Below are positions 47,887-57,116 of a stretch of 64,000 nt of DNA, piece after piece. The position numbers and the translations under genes are program-made. Each line of letters starts with the position of its first letter. The first letter of the stretch is position 1. Below the pieces are notes generated by a model. The model was not told where the DNA came from. It did no database searches and worked only from the letters and a program-made list of their open reading frames with translations. The stretch lies in contig CALKJU010000016.1 of NCBI GenBank assembly GCA_937995535.1, positions 1 to 64,000 on the forward strand, in the 5' to 3' direction. Origin of the DNA: an uncultured Alphaproteobacteria bacterium (GTDB lineage Bacteria; Pseudomonadota; Alphaproteobacteria; Geminicoccales; Geminicoccaceae).

Positions 47887-48369
47887 TCAGCCGGCCTTGG
47901 CCTGCGCCGCGATCGGCTGGGCGTATTGCGGCGCGGTGTCCCACGGGAAGAGAATCCAGGTGTCCTGGCTGACCTCGGTGATGAAGGTGTCAACGATCGG
48001 CCGGCCCGCCGGCTTGGCATAGACCGTGGCGAAGTGCGCCTTGGGCAACATCTCGCGGACGATCCGCCCGGTGGCCCCGGTATCGACGAGGTCGTCGACG
48101 ACCAGCCAGCCGGCGCCGTCCCCCTCGACGCGCTTGAGGATCTCGGCACCGCGCTGGGTCGTGTCGTCGTAGGACGCGATGCACACGGTGTCGATGATCC
48201 GGATGTCGAGCTCGCGGGCGATGATGTGCGCCGGGACCAGCCCGCCGCGGGTGATGGCGACGATGCCACGCCACGGCCCGCCGGCGGCGAGGCGCCAGGC
48301 GAGGGCCTTGGCGTCGCGGTGCAGCTCTTCCCACGAGACGGGGAAATACTTCGCGTAGGTGGCACTCAA
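47887..48369 (-). CDS. gpt: Xanthine-guanine phosphoribosyltransferase
   Basis: A 160-residue purine salvage enzyme, transferring phosphoribose from PRPP to xanthine, guanine or hypoxanthine. It aligns along its length with E. coli Gpt: [32 protein letters not shown], the PRPP motif [29 protein letters not shown] and [10 protein letters not shown]. The start is probably TTG at 48369, with GGAG at a suitable distance and the family N-terminus [12 protein letters not shown] just after; no in-frame ATG lies near. Confidence 0.93.
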   Translation of the reverse strand: MSATYAKYFPVSWEELHRDAKALAWRLAAGGPWRGIVAITRGGLVPAHIIARELDIRIIDTVCIASYDDTTQRGAEILKRVEGDGAGWLVVDDLVDTGATGRIVREMLPKAHFATVYAKPAGRPIVDTFITEVSQDTWILFPWDTAPQYAQPIAAQAKAG

Positions 48370-48488
48370 CGGGGGCTCCGCGGAGGCGGTTGCGAGGTCG
48401 GCGCGATGTGGCTGGCGGCCACGCGCGTTGTCAAGGCGCGCCACCGGGGGCACAAGACGGGTGATCGGGCGGGAGCCGGAGCCACCCC

Positions 48489-48680
48489 ATGGACGACGAG
48501 GAGCCGAGACCCAAGCCATCGACCGGACCGGGCCGCGACCTGCGCGCGCTGAGCGTCGCCGAGCTCGAGAGCTACGTCGCCGAACTGCGCGCGGAGATCG
48601 CCCGTGTCGAGGGCGAACTGGCCAAAAGGCGCGACGTGCGCAGCGCGGCCGAGGCCCTGTTCCGCAAGCCCGACGGCTGA
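48489..48680 (+). CDS. DUF1192 family small protein
   Basis: A 63-residue alphaproteobacterial protein of unknown function. The core is [31 protein letters not shown], a short helix pair or coiled coil, followed by a conserved AAEALFRKP end. It lies 8 bp upstream of a NUDIX gene and divergent from gpt. The small size and family conservation support it as a true gene. Confidence 0.85.
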   Translation: MDDEEPRPKPSTGPGRDLRALSVAELESYVAELRAEIARVEGELAKRRDVRSAAEALFRKPDG

Positions 48681-48688
48681 CCGGCCCG

Positions 48689-49228
48689 ATGCGCTACTGC
48701 CCGAGCTGCGCCGGCGAGCTGGTCTTGGAGCGGCCGGAGGGCGACGATCGCCTGCGTCATGTCTGCCGGCGCTGCGGCACGATCCACTACGTCAACCCGA
48801 AGGTGGTCGTCGGCGCGGTCTGCACCCATGGCGAGCGGCTCCTGATCTGCCGGCGGGCGATCGAGCCACGCGCGGGCTTCTGGACGATCCCGGCCGGCTT
48901 CATGGAGCTGGACGAGACCGCCGAGGAGGGAGCGATGCGCGAGGCCTGGGAGGAGGCCCGTGCGCGGATCCGCATCGACGGCCTGATCGCCGCCTACACC
49001 GTGCCGCGGATCGGCCAGGTGCAGCTCCTCTTCCGCGCGAGCCTGCTCGACGAGGCGGTCGCGGCAGGCCCGGAGAGCCGCGAGGTCCGGCTCATCGGCT
49101 GGGAGGAGATCCCGTGGGACGAGCTGGCCTTCCCGACGGTGGGCTGGGTGCTGCGCCGGAGCCTCGAGCTGCGCGGCCGCACGGGCCCGCTCGTGACCGT
49201 GTTCAATCCGGCCGAGATCGAGCGTTGA
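48689..49228 (+). CDS. NUDIX hydrolase with zinc ribbon
   Basis: A 179-residue protein. An N-terminal zinc ribbon (CPSC and CRRC) is followed by a Nudix domain whose box reads [21 protein letters not shown], with all catalytic Glu and Arg but Ala where a Gly is usual near the end. The ribbon-Nudix layout ([20 protein letters not shown]) recalls NudC-like NAD/ADP-ribose hydrolases, though it is much shorter than NudC. Substrate unknown; cytosolic. Coupled with the DUF1192 gene. Confidence 0.9.
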   Translation: MRYCPSCAGELVLERPEGDDRLRHVCRRCGTIHYVNPKVVVGAVCTHGERLLICRRAIEPRAGFWTIPAGFMELDETAEEGAMREAWEEARARIRIDGLIAAYTVPRIGQVQLLFRASLLDEAVAAGPESREVRLIGWEEIPWDELAFPTVGWVLRRSLELRGRTGPLVTVFNPAEIER

Positions 49229-49380
49229 CAGGACCCGCGTCCGCGTTCATCGAACCTCGCATGAAGCGCGCGCCTGCGGTCCCTTTGCGAGCCCGACGAC
49301 GTACGGCGTCAGCCGCCGTCCGCTGAGCCGCCGCGTCCCGACCCGCGGCGGTCCCCTCACCGCCACAACCGGGTTCGCCG

Positions 49381-50121
49381 ATGTTCCAGATTCAGCCCGA
49401 AGGGCCGCTCGATGGGCCGGCCATCGAGTCTCTCCTCGACACCACTTTCGGCATCGGCCGCCAGCGCAAGATCTCCTATCGCTACCGGATCGGCCGCGAG
49501 CCGGAGCCGAGCCTCTCGTGGATCGCCACGAGCGATGGCCGGCTGGTCGGCTCGATCCGCTACTGGCACCTCCTGCTCGATCGGGCGCCGGCGCTGCTCC
49601 TCGGCCCCCTGGCGATCGCCCCGGACCGGCAGGGTGAGGGAATCGGCCGGACCCTCGTCCGCACGACGCTGGGCCTTGTCGGGCGCGATCGCCCGCGGCT
49701 CGTGTTCCTCGTCGGGGATCCCGCCTACTACGCGCAGTTCGGCTTCGCCGTCGTCCCGCCCGAGATCGTCATGCCGGGCGAGGATCAGGCGCGGCTGCAA
49801 TGGCTGGGTGTCGCCGGTGCGGCGCTGCCTCCCTCAGGCGGGCAGCTCCGCCCGTGGCGGGCCGGCGGCCTCCTCGGCGACCCGGTCGAGCCAGGGCAGC
49901 ACGGCCTCGCCGATCAGCGGCAGGCCCTTGTAGCCGGCCATCCCGGGCGGCATCTCGCGCAGCCGGGCCGCGATCGCGGCGGCGACGCCGGGCAGCCGCG
50001 CCACCTCGCCGAGCGCGCGAACGAAGCTGCGGATCGTGAACACGACGGCGCGGCTCTCGGGCAGCCGGCGCAACGTCTGGCGCTCGACGCGCAGCCACAA
50101 CCGTTCGCCGGCGTTGGCTGA
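49381..50121 (+). CDS. GNAT N-acetyltransferase with read-through C-terminus
   Basis: The first ~155 residues are a GNAT acetyltransferase: LDTTFGIGRQRKISYRYR, GSIRYWHLLL, LLGPLAIAPDRQGEGIGRTLV (acetyl-CoA loop QGEGIG) and DPAYYAQFGF. It belongs to the YhbS-like group. The frame then continues about 90 more residues of low-complexity sequence antisense to the next gene, down to 50121, making 246 residues. Most likely the original stop was lost; the natural end would be near 49.85 kb. Start is clear from family length. Confidence 0.8.
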   Translation: MFQIQPEGPLDGPAIESLLDTTFGIGRQRKISYRYRIGREPEPSLSWIATSDGRLVGSIRYWHLLLDRAPALLLGPLAIAPDRQGEGIGRTLVRTTLGLVGRDRPRLVFLVGDPAYYAQFGFAVVPPEIVMPGEDQARLQWLGVAGAALPPSGGQLRPWRAGGLLGDPVEPGQHGLADQRQALVAGHPGRHLAQPGRDRGGDAGQPRHLAERANEAADREHDGAALGQPAQRLALDAQPQPFAGVG

Positions 50122-50703
50122 GGTCAGCCCCGGCACCGGCTTGCGCTTCTCCGGGGCCGGGAGGTTCGCATGCTCGACGAGGCTCCAGTTCGCCCGCCAG
50201 ACCGGCCGGTCCGGCTCGAGCGCGGTCATGAACCGGTCGGCCGGCGCCGCGAGCTTCTCGGTGAAGCCAGGAACCGGATCGTGGATCGCGCGCAGCGGCA
50301 GGTCGAGCTTCGCCCGCAGGCTCCAGTGGCTCGGGAAGCAGAGCACGCCGGCGCGTAGGCGGTAGGCGCCCTCGCCATCCGCGGCGAGCAGGCAGAAATC
50401 CTCCTGCGCCAACCCGCCGAGGCGCGTCAGCGCGGCGCCGCCGGTCATCCGGGATGGCGCGATCGCGAGACCGTGGTCGCGGGCGAGATGCTCCTCGGCC
50501 ATTGCCAGGAGCTCGCTACAGGCGGGCTCCATGCCCGGCAGGCAGGCGAGCACCTCGTCCGGCTGTTCGGCGATCAGCTTGCGGCGCAGCGCCAGCTCCG
50601 GCTCGACCCGGTCATCGCGCCACAGCCAGTCCGCCGGCGCCAGCGGCCGCAGGCCCATCGCCATGCGCCACGGCCCGTCGAGAAAGACCATCGGTAGCTG
50701 CAT
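49834..50703 (-). CDS. DUF3445 / heme-dependent oxidative N-demethylase-like protein
   Basis: A 289-residue protein resembling the alpha subunit of heme-dependent oxidative N-demethylase (DUF3445). Recognised parts are RLAPxxW-type PLAPADWLWRDDR near the start, AQEDFCLLAADGEGAYRL, CFPSHWSLRAKL, IHDPVPGF, and LWLRVERQTLRRLPESRAVVFTIRSF near the end. Relatives bind heme and demethylate small amines such as dimethylamine. Other subunits are not nearby. It is divergent from an aminotransferase gene 57 bp away, and its 3' end overlaps the GNAT frame. Confidence 0.7.
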   Translation of the reverse strand: MQLPMVFLDGPWRMAMGLRPLAPADWLWRDDRVEPELALRRKLIAEQPDEVLACLPGMEPACSELLAMAEEHLARDHGLAIAPSRMTGGAALTRLGGLAQEDFCLLAADGEGAYRLRAGVLCFPSHWSLRAKLDLPLRAIHDPVPGFTEKLAAPADRFMTALEPDRPVWRANWSLVEHANLPAPEKRKPVPGLTSANAGERLWLRVERQTLRRLPESRAVVFTIRSFVRALGEVARLPGVAAAIAARLREMPPGMAGYKGLPLIGEAVLPWLDRVAEEAAGPPRAELPA

Positions 50704-50760
50704 GGGTGGTGTGCTGCCCCTATGCTCGGCAGCGGTCAAGCCGCCGGGTAACGTCGCCCC

Positions 50761-51687
50761 ATGTCCGATCTCGCCAACGAGCGCATCGTCTACCTCAACG
50801 GGCGCTACGTCCCGGAAAGCGAGGCGCTGGTGCCGTTCCGCGATCGCTCCTTCCTCTATGGCGACGGCGCCTTCGACATGACGCGGACCTTCGCGCATCG
50901 CATGTTCCGCCTCGAACAGCACCTCGAGCGATTCGCGCGCTCGCTGCGCTATCTCGGCCTCGATCCGGGCCTGAGCATGGCCGAGCTCGCCGACATCTCG
51001 CGCGAGGTCCTGCGCCGCAACCTGCACCTCCTCGACGAGCACGACGACTACTGGGTCGGCCAACGGGTCAGCCGTGGCATCCGCCGCTTTCCCGGCGATC
51101 GCTGGGAGCAGGACGGGCCGACCGTGATCGTCGAGTGCATGCCGCTGCCGCTGGCCGAGCGCGCCCTGCACTACCGCGACGGGATTCGCGTGGTCACGCC
51201 GGCGACCCGACGCACGCCGCCGGACGCGCTCAGCCCGCGCGCCAAGACGCACAACTACCTCAACCTGATCGTCGCCGAGCGCGAGGCCCATGCGCAGGAT
51301 GCCGGCGCCTGGGCGGTGCTGCTCGACGAGCGCGGCCATCTCTGCGAGGGCCTCGGCAGCAACATCTTCCTGGTCCGCGACGGGGCGCTGCTGACCCCGC
51401 GCGAACGGATGGTCCTGCCCGGCATCAGCCGTGCGGTCGTCATCGAGCTCGCCGAGCGGCTGGCCATTCCCTGCCGCGAGGGCGATCTCGACCTCTACGA
51501 CGCTGCCACCGCCGACGAGGCCTTCTTGACCTCGACCTCGCTGTGCCTGTGCCCGGTCGTGCAGATCAACGGCCAGCCGGTCGGCGACGGCCGGCCTTAC
51601 GGGCCGGTCACCCGCCGCCTGACCGACGCCTACGCCGAGCTCGCCGGCTGCGACTTCGTCGCCCAGTACCTGCGCCATCTGGGGTGA
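50761..51687 (+). CDS. Class IV aminotransferase
   Basis: A 308-residue PLP enzyme of the branched-chain/D-amino acid aminotransferase fold. The PLP lysine lies in RAKTHNYLN; RSFLYGDGAFDMTRTF, GLGSNIFLV and FLTSTSLCLCPVVQING are family segments. It could be a D-alanine, branched-chain or R-selective amine transaminase; the sequence does not settle this. Its stop overlaps the start of an EamA exporter (TGATG at 51685-51689), suggesting linked roles in amine or amino acid handling. Confidence 0.92.
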   Translation: MSDLANERIVYLNGRYVPESEALVPFRDRSFLYGDGAFDMTRTFAHRMFRLEQHLERFARSLRYLGLDPGLSMAELADISREVLRRNLHLLDEHDDYWVGQRVSRGIRRFPGDRWEQDGPTVIVECMPLPLAERALHYRDGIRVVTPATRRTPPDALSPRAKTHNYLNLIVAEREAHAQDAGAWAVLLDERGHLCEGLGSNIFLVRDGALLTPRERMVLPGISRAVVIELAERLAIPCREGDLDLYDAATADEAFLTSTSLCLCPVVQINGQPVGDGRPYGPVTRRLTDAYAELAGCDFVAQYLRHLG

Positions 51688-52586
51688 TGCGGGCGCCCCC
51701 GGGCCAGCTCGCCGCCGTCGGGCTGTTCCTGCTGGGAGGCCTGTTCTTCGTCGTCCTCAACGTCCTGGCCAAGGCGCTCACCCCCGAGCTCGGCCCGGTC
51801 ATGGTCATCTGGGGTCGCTTCCTGTTCCACGTCGTCCTGACCGCCCTGATCTTCCCCGCGGCAGTCGTGGCGTTGGCCCGCACGGCGCATCCGCGGGTCC
51901 AGCTCGGGCGCTCGGTCCTCCTGATGCTCTCGACGATCTTCAACTTCCTGGCGCTTTGGCACCTGCCGCTGGCGGATGTGTCGGCGATCGTGTTCACCGC
52001 CCCGCTCCTCGTCGCCGCGCTGTCCGTGGTCGTGCTCAAGGAGCGTGTCACCGCGCTGCGCTGGGCGGCGATCGTCGTCGGCCTGCTTGGCGCGCTCGTG
52101 ATCATCCGGCCGACCGGGGGCGGTCTCGGCGTCGGCGCGCTGCTCGCCGCCGGCTGCGCGCTGGCCTATGCGCTCTATCAGGTGTCGACGCGGCTCGTGC
52201 GCGAGGCCGAGCCGATCGTCTCCCTGCTCTACGCCGGCCTCACCGGAGCTGTCCTGTTCACGCTGCTGCTCCCGCTCGGCTGGCGGGAACCGAGTCCCGG
52301 CCAATGGCTGCTGCTGCTGATCCTCGGCTCGTGTGGCGCGGTCGGCCATTTGATGGTGATCCTCGCCCTGCAGCGCCTCGAGGCTTCACGGCTCGCCCCT
52401 TTCACCTACGTGCAACTGGTCTGGGCGATCCTCGCGAGCCTGCTGGTGTTCGGCGACGTGCCGGGCCTCGCCACGCTGGGCGGCGCCACGGTGATCGTCG
52501 GCAGCGGCCTCTTCGTCTGGTGGCTGAACCAGCGCGAGGCGCGCTCGGCCCGTGCCGCCGTTGCGGCGGGCCCCGGAACTCCCTAG
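51687..52586 (+). CDS. EamA family (DMT) transporter
   Basis: A 299-residue membrane protein with ten predicted segments in two EamA halves (VGLFLLGGLFFVVLNVLAK; GALLAAGCALAYALYQVSTR). Proteins of this drug/metabolite superfamily export amino acids and metabolites. Coupled to the aminotransferase; ends 11 bp before a tRNA gene. Confidence 0.9.
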   Translation: MRAPPGQLAAVGLFLLGGLFFVVLNVLAKALTPELGPVMVIWGRFLFHVVLTALIFPAAVVALARTAHPRVQLGRSVLLMLSTIFNFLALWHLPLADVSAIVFTAPLLVAALSVVVLKERVTALRWAAIVVGLLGALVIIRPTGGGLGVGALLAAGCALAYALYQVSTRLVREAEPIVSLLYAGLTGAVLFTLLLPLGWREPSPGQWLLLLILGSCGAVGHLMVILALQRLEASRLAPFTYVQLVWAILASLLVFGDVPGLATLGGATVIVGSGLFVWWLNQREARSARAAVAAGPGTP

Positions 52587-52597
52587 GTTCGCAACCG

Positions 52598-52674
52598 CGG
52601 GGCGTAGCTCAGCCTGGTAGAGCGCCAGCTTTGGGAGCTGGATGCCGCGTGTTCAAATCACGCCGCCCCGACCA
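52598..52674 (+). tRNA. tRNA-Pro (anticodon UGG)
   Basis: A 77-nt cloverleaf. Acceptor CGGGGCG (52598-52604) pairs with CGCCCCG (52664-52670), followed by A and an encoded CCA (52672-52674). The D arm reads AGCTCAGCCTGGTAGAGC; the anticodon stem CCAGC/GCTGG encloses TTTGGGA with TGG at 52632-52634; the T loop is TTCAAAT between GCGTG and CACGC. The anticodon decodes CCA proline codons. Confidence 0.95.
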
Positions 52675-52774
52675 GCCTCTCGCTTCGGCCGTACGTAAGC
52701 TCCATATGCAGCGTCGGGCGGGCTGCGTTGCGGTCGCCCCCGCTGTCGTGACCACCGACGCCAGGTAGGCTGTC

Positions 52775-53944
52775 GTGCTGGCCGGTGAGCGGCACGGTGT
52801 GGAGCTTCGTTTGCGCGCTATCCTGAAGAGCCTGATCGCCGCCGCGATGCTGATCCTGGCCGGCGGCGCCTATTGGTACGCCTACGGTCCCCCGCCCTGG
52901 TTGCCCTGGCTGCCCGCATCGCCCTTGGTGCGGGCCGCCGCCGACGGGCCGCGCGGGCCCGGCGGCGGGCCGCCCGGCGGCTTCGCGCTGGCCGTCGAGA
53001 CGGTCACCGTGGCGCCCGGCCCGATCCAGCGTCGTCTGACCGCGGTCGGCTCCCTGCGTTCGGCTGAGTCGGTCGTGATCCGGCCGGAGGTGCCCGGCCG
53101 CGTGGTGCAGATCGGCTTCGTCGAAGGCCAGCCGGTGGCCACCGGCCAGGTGCTCCTCGAGCTCGACCGGGCGGTCAACGAGGCCGAGGTCGCGGCCGCC
53201 GAGGCCGCCTTCGCGCTGGCCAAGGCCAATCTCGAGCGGCAGTCGGAGCTCGCCCGCCGCGGCACCGGCACGCGGGCCAACTACGATCAGGCGGTGGCCG
53301 AGATGGGTGCTGCCGAGGCGGCACTCGCGCTCGCCCGGGCGCGGATGGAGAAGCTCACGATCCGGGCGCCCTTCGCCGGCGTCGTCGGGCTGCGCAAGGT
53401 CTCCGTCGGCGACTACGTCGACACCGGCGCGGCCATCGTCAACCTCGAGCAGATCGACCCGCTGAAGGTCGACTTCCGCGTCGCCGAGGTGTTCCTTTCG
53501 GCGCTGCGCGTCGGCCAGACGATCGAGGTCAGCCTCGACGCCTTTCCCGGCGAGCGCTTCGTCGGCGAGGTCTATGCCATCGACCCGCTGATCGACGAGA
53601 ACGGCCGCAGCGTGCTGTTGCGGGCGCTCCTGCCGAACCGCGACGACCGTTTGCGACCCGGGCTGTTCGCCCGCGTGGAACTGGTCCTCGACGAGAAGAC
53701 GGATGCGCTGACCGTGCCCGAGGAGGCACTCGTGCCCTTCGGCCAGGCGCAGATCGTGTTCAAGGTGGTCGACGGCAAGGCCGTCTCGACGGCGGTGCGC
53801 ACCGGGCTGCGGCGTGACGGCAAGGTCGAGATCCTCGATGGCGTCGCCGCCGGCGACGTCGTGGTGACCGCCGGCCAGATCAAGCTGCGCGACGGTACGG
53901 CGGTGGCGCCGGTGGCGCCCGCCACGGCCGCCGCGACCTCCTGA
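52775..53944 (+). CDS. RND efflux periplasmic adaptor (HlyD/MFP family)
   Basis: A 389-residue membrane fusion protein. A membrane anchor (ILKSLIAAAMLILAGGAYWY) is followed by a Pro/Gly-rich linker, the lipoyl-like VVIRPEVPGRVVQIGFVEGQPV, a coiled-coil hairpin (145-190), and the beta-barrel and proximal domains (IRAPFAGVVGLRKVSVGDYV). The start may be GTG at 52775 (AGGTAGG upstream) or GTG at 52799. It pairs with the RND pump 10 bp downstream; the outer-membrane channel must come from elsewhere. Confidence 0.92.
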   Translation: MLAGERHGVELRLRAILKSLIAAAMLILAGGAYWYAYGPPPWLPWLPASPLVRAAADGPRGPGGGPPGGFALAVETVTVAPGPIQRRLTAVGSLRSAESVVIRPEVPGRVVQIGFVEGQPVATGQVLLELDRAVNEAEVAAAEAAFALAKANLERQSELARRGTGTRANYDQAVAEMGAAEAALALARARMEKLTIRAPFAGVVGLRKVSVGDYVDTGAAIVNLEQIDPLKVDFRVAEVFLSALRVGQTIEVSLDAFPGERFVGEVYAIDPLIDENGRSVLLRALLPNRDDRLRPGLFARVELVLDEKTDALTVPEEALVPFGQAQIVFKVVDGKAVSTAVRTGLRRDGKVEILDGVAAGDVVVTAGQIKLRDGTAVAPVAPATAAATS

Positions 53945-53954
53945 GAGCGCGCGC

Positions 53955-56900
53955 ATGGTCCTCTCCGAGATCTCGATCCGGCGCCCGGTCCTGGCGACGG
54001 TCATGTCGCTGGTCATCCTGCTCGTCGGCATCATCGCCTTCGAGCGGCTGCCGGTGCGCGAGTACCCGAACATCGACGAGCCGGTGGTCACCGTCGAGAC
54101 GGTGTTCACCGGCGCCTCGGCGGAGATCATCGAGAGCCAGATCACCCAGCCGCTCGAGGAGTCGCTGTCGGGCATCGAGGGCATCGAGTACATGACCTCG
54201 ATCAGCCGCGCCGAGCGCAGCCAGATCACCATCCGTTTCAAGACCACGCGCGATCCGGACGCGGCGGCGAACGACGTTCGCGACCGCACCAGCCGGGTCC
54301 GCGGGCGGTTGCCCGACGGGGTCGAGGAGCCGGTGATCGCCAAGGTCGAGGCCGACGCGCAGCCGATCATCTACCTGGCGCTGTCGTCGGACCGCGCATC
54401 GCCCCTGGAGGTCACCGACTACGCCGATCGGTTCGTCAAGGACCGACTGCAGAACCTGCCCGGCGTGGCGGATGTGCGGATCTTCGGCGAGCGCAAGTAC
54501 GCGATGCGCATCTGGCTCGACGCGCAGCGCCTCGCGGCGTACCGGCTGACCCCGCAGGACGTCGAGACCGCGCTGCGCCGGCAGAACGTCGAGATCCCGG
54601 CGGGCCGGGTCGAGAGCGTGGCGCGTGAGTTCACCGTCGTCAGCGAGACCGACCTGCGCACGCCGGCCGAGTTCGAGCGGGTGATCCTCAAGGAGGCAGG
54701 CGGCTATCCGGTCCGCCTGGGCGATGTCGCGCGTGTCGAGCTGGGACCGGAGAACGAGCGCGTCAACGTCCGCTTCAAGGGCCGCGAGGCCGTGGCGGTC
54801 GGCGTGGTCAAGCAGGCGACCGCCAACCCGCTCGACATCTCCGCGGCGCTGGTCGCGGTCCTGCCGGTCATCCAGGCCGACCTGCCGGACGGCATGAACC
54901 TCGACATCGCCTACGACAGCTCGGTGTTCATCGCCCGCTCGATCGAGGCGGTGTTCATGACCATCGGCGAGGCCGTGCTGCTCGTCGTGCTCGTGATCTT
55001 CGTCTTCCTGCGCTCGCTGCGGGCGACGCTGATCCCGCTGGTCACCATCCCGGTCAGCCTGATCGGCGCCTTCGCCCTGATGTACGCCTTCGGCTTCAGC
55101 ATCAACACCCTGACCTTGCTGGCGATGGTCCTGGCGATCGGGCTGGTCGTCGACGACGCCATCGTCGTGCTCGAGAACATCTATCGGCACATCGAGGAGG
55201 GCATGGCGCCGCTGCAGGCGGCGTTCAAGGGCGCCAACGAGATCGGCTTCGCGGTCGTGGCGATGACGTTGACGCTCGCCGCGGTCTACGCCCCGATCGC
55301 CTTCATGACCGGCCGCACCGGCCGCCTGTTCACCGAGTTCGCCCTGGCGCTGGCCGGCGCGGTGCTCGTCTCGGGATTCGTCGCGCTGACCCTGTCGCCG
55401 ATGATGTGCTCGAAGCTGCTGCGCCATCAGGCGAGCCACAGCCTGCCCTACCGGATCGTCGAGGCCGGCCTGATCGGGCTCACCCGCGGCTACCGCGTCG
55501 CGCTGGCGGCGTCGCTGCAGGCCAAATCGCTCGTCGTGCTCGCGGGGCTCCTGGTCGCCGCGACGAGCTTCTTCCTCTTCACGGGCCTGCGCTCCGAGCT
55601 CTCGCCGATCGAGGATCGCGGGGTGATCGTGGGCATCGGCATCGGGCCCGAGGGCGCCACGCTCGACTTCACCGACCAGTACGCACGGCGGATGGAGGAG
55701 ATCTACGCCTCCGTGCCCGAGGTGACGCAGTACTTCGTCGTCACGGGCTTCTCCGGCGTCAACCAGATCATCTCGTTCGTCCGCCTGCAGGACTGGGCGG
55801 AGCGGGAGCGCGCGCAGCAGGCCATCGCCGGGGAGCTGGCGCCACGCATGTTCGGCATCCCCGGCGTGCTCGCCTTCGCCAGCAACCCGCCCTCGCTCGG
55901 CCAGAGCCCGGTCGACAAGCCGGTGCAGTTCATCGTCCAGACCTCCGCCCCTTACAGCGAGCTGCAGAAGCTCAACGATGCCCTGCTCGCCGAGGCGCGG
56001 CAGTTCCCCGGGCTCCTCAACCTCGACAGCGACCTCAAGCTGAACAAGCCCGAGCTGCGGGTCAGCGTGGATCGCGACAAGGTCGCCAATGTCGGGGTGT
56101 CGGTCGACGCCGTCGGCCGCACCCTCGAGACCCTCCTCGGCGGCCGCAAGGTCACCCGCTTCAAGCAGAACGGCAAGCAGTACGAGGTGATCGTCCAGGT
56201 CGCCGACGTCGACCGCCGCGACCCCGACAGCCTCGCCTCGATCTACGTGCGCAACGAGGGCGGGCAGATGATCCCGCTGTCCAACCTCATCACCGTCGAG
56301 GAGACGGTCGCCCCCAAGGAGCTGAACCACTTCAACAAGCTGCGCGCGGCCAAGATCACGGCCACGCTCGCCCCCGGCTACACGCTGGGCGATGCCGCGG
56401 CGTTCCTCGACGGGGCGGCGCGGCGCGTGCTGCCGGCCAATGCGACGACCGACTACGCCGGCGAGATGCGCGAGTTCAGGACCAGCTCGGCGAGCCTCTA
56501 CATCACCTTCCTGCTGGCGCTGGTGTTCATCTACCTCGTGCTCGCGGCGCAGTTCGAGAGCTTCGTCGACCCGTTCATCATCCTGCTCACCGTGCCGCTG
56601 TCGATGACCGGTGCCCTGGCCGCGCTCAAGCTCACCGGCGGGACGATGAACGTCTATAGCCAGATCGGCCTGATCACGCTCGTCGGGCTGATCACCAAGC
56701 ACGGCATCCTGATCGTCGAGTTCGCCAACCAGCTCCAGGAGCGCGGGCTGGGCAAGCTGGAGGCGGTCATCGAGGCCGCAGTGCTCCGTCTGCGCCCGAT
56801 CCTGATGACCACCGGCGCCATGGTGTTCGGCGCCGTACCGCTCGCCCTCGCGACCGGCGCCGGTGCCGAGAGCCGCGTCCAGATCGGCTGGGTCATCGTC

Positions 56901-57023
56901 GGCGGCCTCTCGCTCGGCACCCTGCTCACCCTGTTCGTCGTCCCCACCGCCTATATGCTGCTCGCCCGGACCCGCAGACCGGTCGCGGCCCCCGCCGCCG
57001 CGGTGCCGCTCCCGGCGGAGTAG
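53955..57023 (+). CDS. RND efflux transporter, inner-membrane pump
   Basis: A 1022-residue proton-driven pump of the HAE-1-like group. It opens ISIRRPVLATVMSLVILLVG; proton-relay residues are Asp-Asp in GLVVDDAIVVLENI (helix 4) and Lys in GLITKHGILIVEFA (helix 10). Two large periplasmic loops are in place. Substrate range cannot be told from sequence. No dedicated regulator is adjacent. Confidence 0.95.
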   Translation: MVLSEISIRRPVLATVMSLVILLVGIIAFERLPVREYPNIDEPVVTVETVFTGASAEIIESQITQPLEESLSGIEGIEYMTSISRAERSQITIRFKTTRDPDAAANDVRDRTSRVRGRLPDGVEEPVIAKVEADAQPIIYLALSSDRASPLEVTDYADRFVKDRLQNLPGVADVRIFGERKYAMRIWLDAQRLAAYRLTPQDVETALRRQNVEIPAGRVESVAREFTVVSETDLRTPAEFERVILKEAGGYPVRLGDVARVELGPENERVNVRFKGREAVAVGVVKQATANPLDISAALVAVLPVIQADLPDGMNLDIAYDSSVFIARSIEAVFMTIGEAVLLVVLVIFVFLRSLRATLIPLVTIPVSLIGAFALMYAFGFSINTLTLLAMVLAIGLVVDDAIVVLENIYRHIEEGMAPLQAAFKGANEIGFAVVAMTLTLAAVYAPIAFMTGRTGRLFTEFALALAGAVLVSGFVALTLSPMMCSKLLRHQASHSLPYRIVEAGLIGLTRGYRVALAASLQAKSLVVLAGLLVAATSFFLFTGLRSELSPIEDRGVIVGIGIGPEGATLDFTDQYARRMEEIYASVPEVTQYFVVTGFSGVNQIISFVRLQDWAERERAQQAIAGELAPRMFGIPGVLAFASNPPSLGQSPVDKPVQFIVQTSAPYSELQKLNDALLAEARQFPGLLNLDSDLKLNKPELRVSVDRDKVANVGVSVDAVGRTLETLLGGRKVTRFKQNGKQYEVIVQVADVDRRDPDSLASIYVRNEGGQMIPLSNLITVEETVAPKELNHFNKLRAAKITATLAPGYTLGDAAAFLDGAARRVLPANATTDYAGEMREFRTSSASLYITFLLALVFIYLVLAAQFESFVDPFIILLTVPLSMTGALAALKLTGGTMNVYSQIGLITLVGLITKHGILIVEFANQLQERGLGKLEAVIEAAVLRLRPILMTTGAMVFGAVPLALATGAGAESRVQIGWVIVGGLSLGTLLTLFVVPTAYMLLARTRRPVAAPAAAVPLPAE

Positions 57024-57036
57024 GCCAGCGCCCACG

Positions 57037-57054
57037 CCGTGATCGGCATCACGG
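57037..57054 (+). other. Stem-loop after the RND pump gene
   Basis: CCGTGAT (57037-57043) and ATCACGG (57048-57054) pair perfectly around a CGGC tetraloop, 13 bp past the stop codon. There is no T-run. It may end or stabilise the efflux transcript before the subtilase gene. Confidence 0.4.
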
Positions 57055-57116
57055 ACTCGGCCGCCCCGAGGTCGTAGGCTGCGCCGCTACAGGCTAGGAC
57101 GCGGGGAGCGGGCCTC

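Noticed and set aside
53880-57035. A 1051-codon minus-strand frame
   Set aside because: It is the antisense shadow of the RND pump, with no recognisable domain and long runs of Glu/Asp/Arg/His typical of reversed GC-rich coding sequence.
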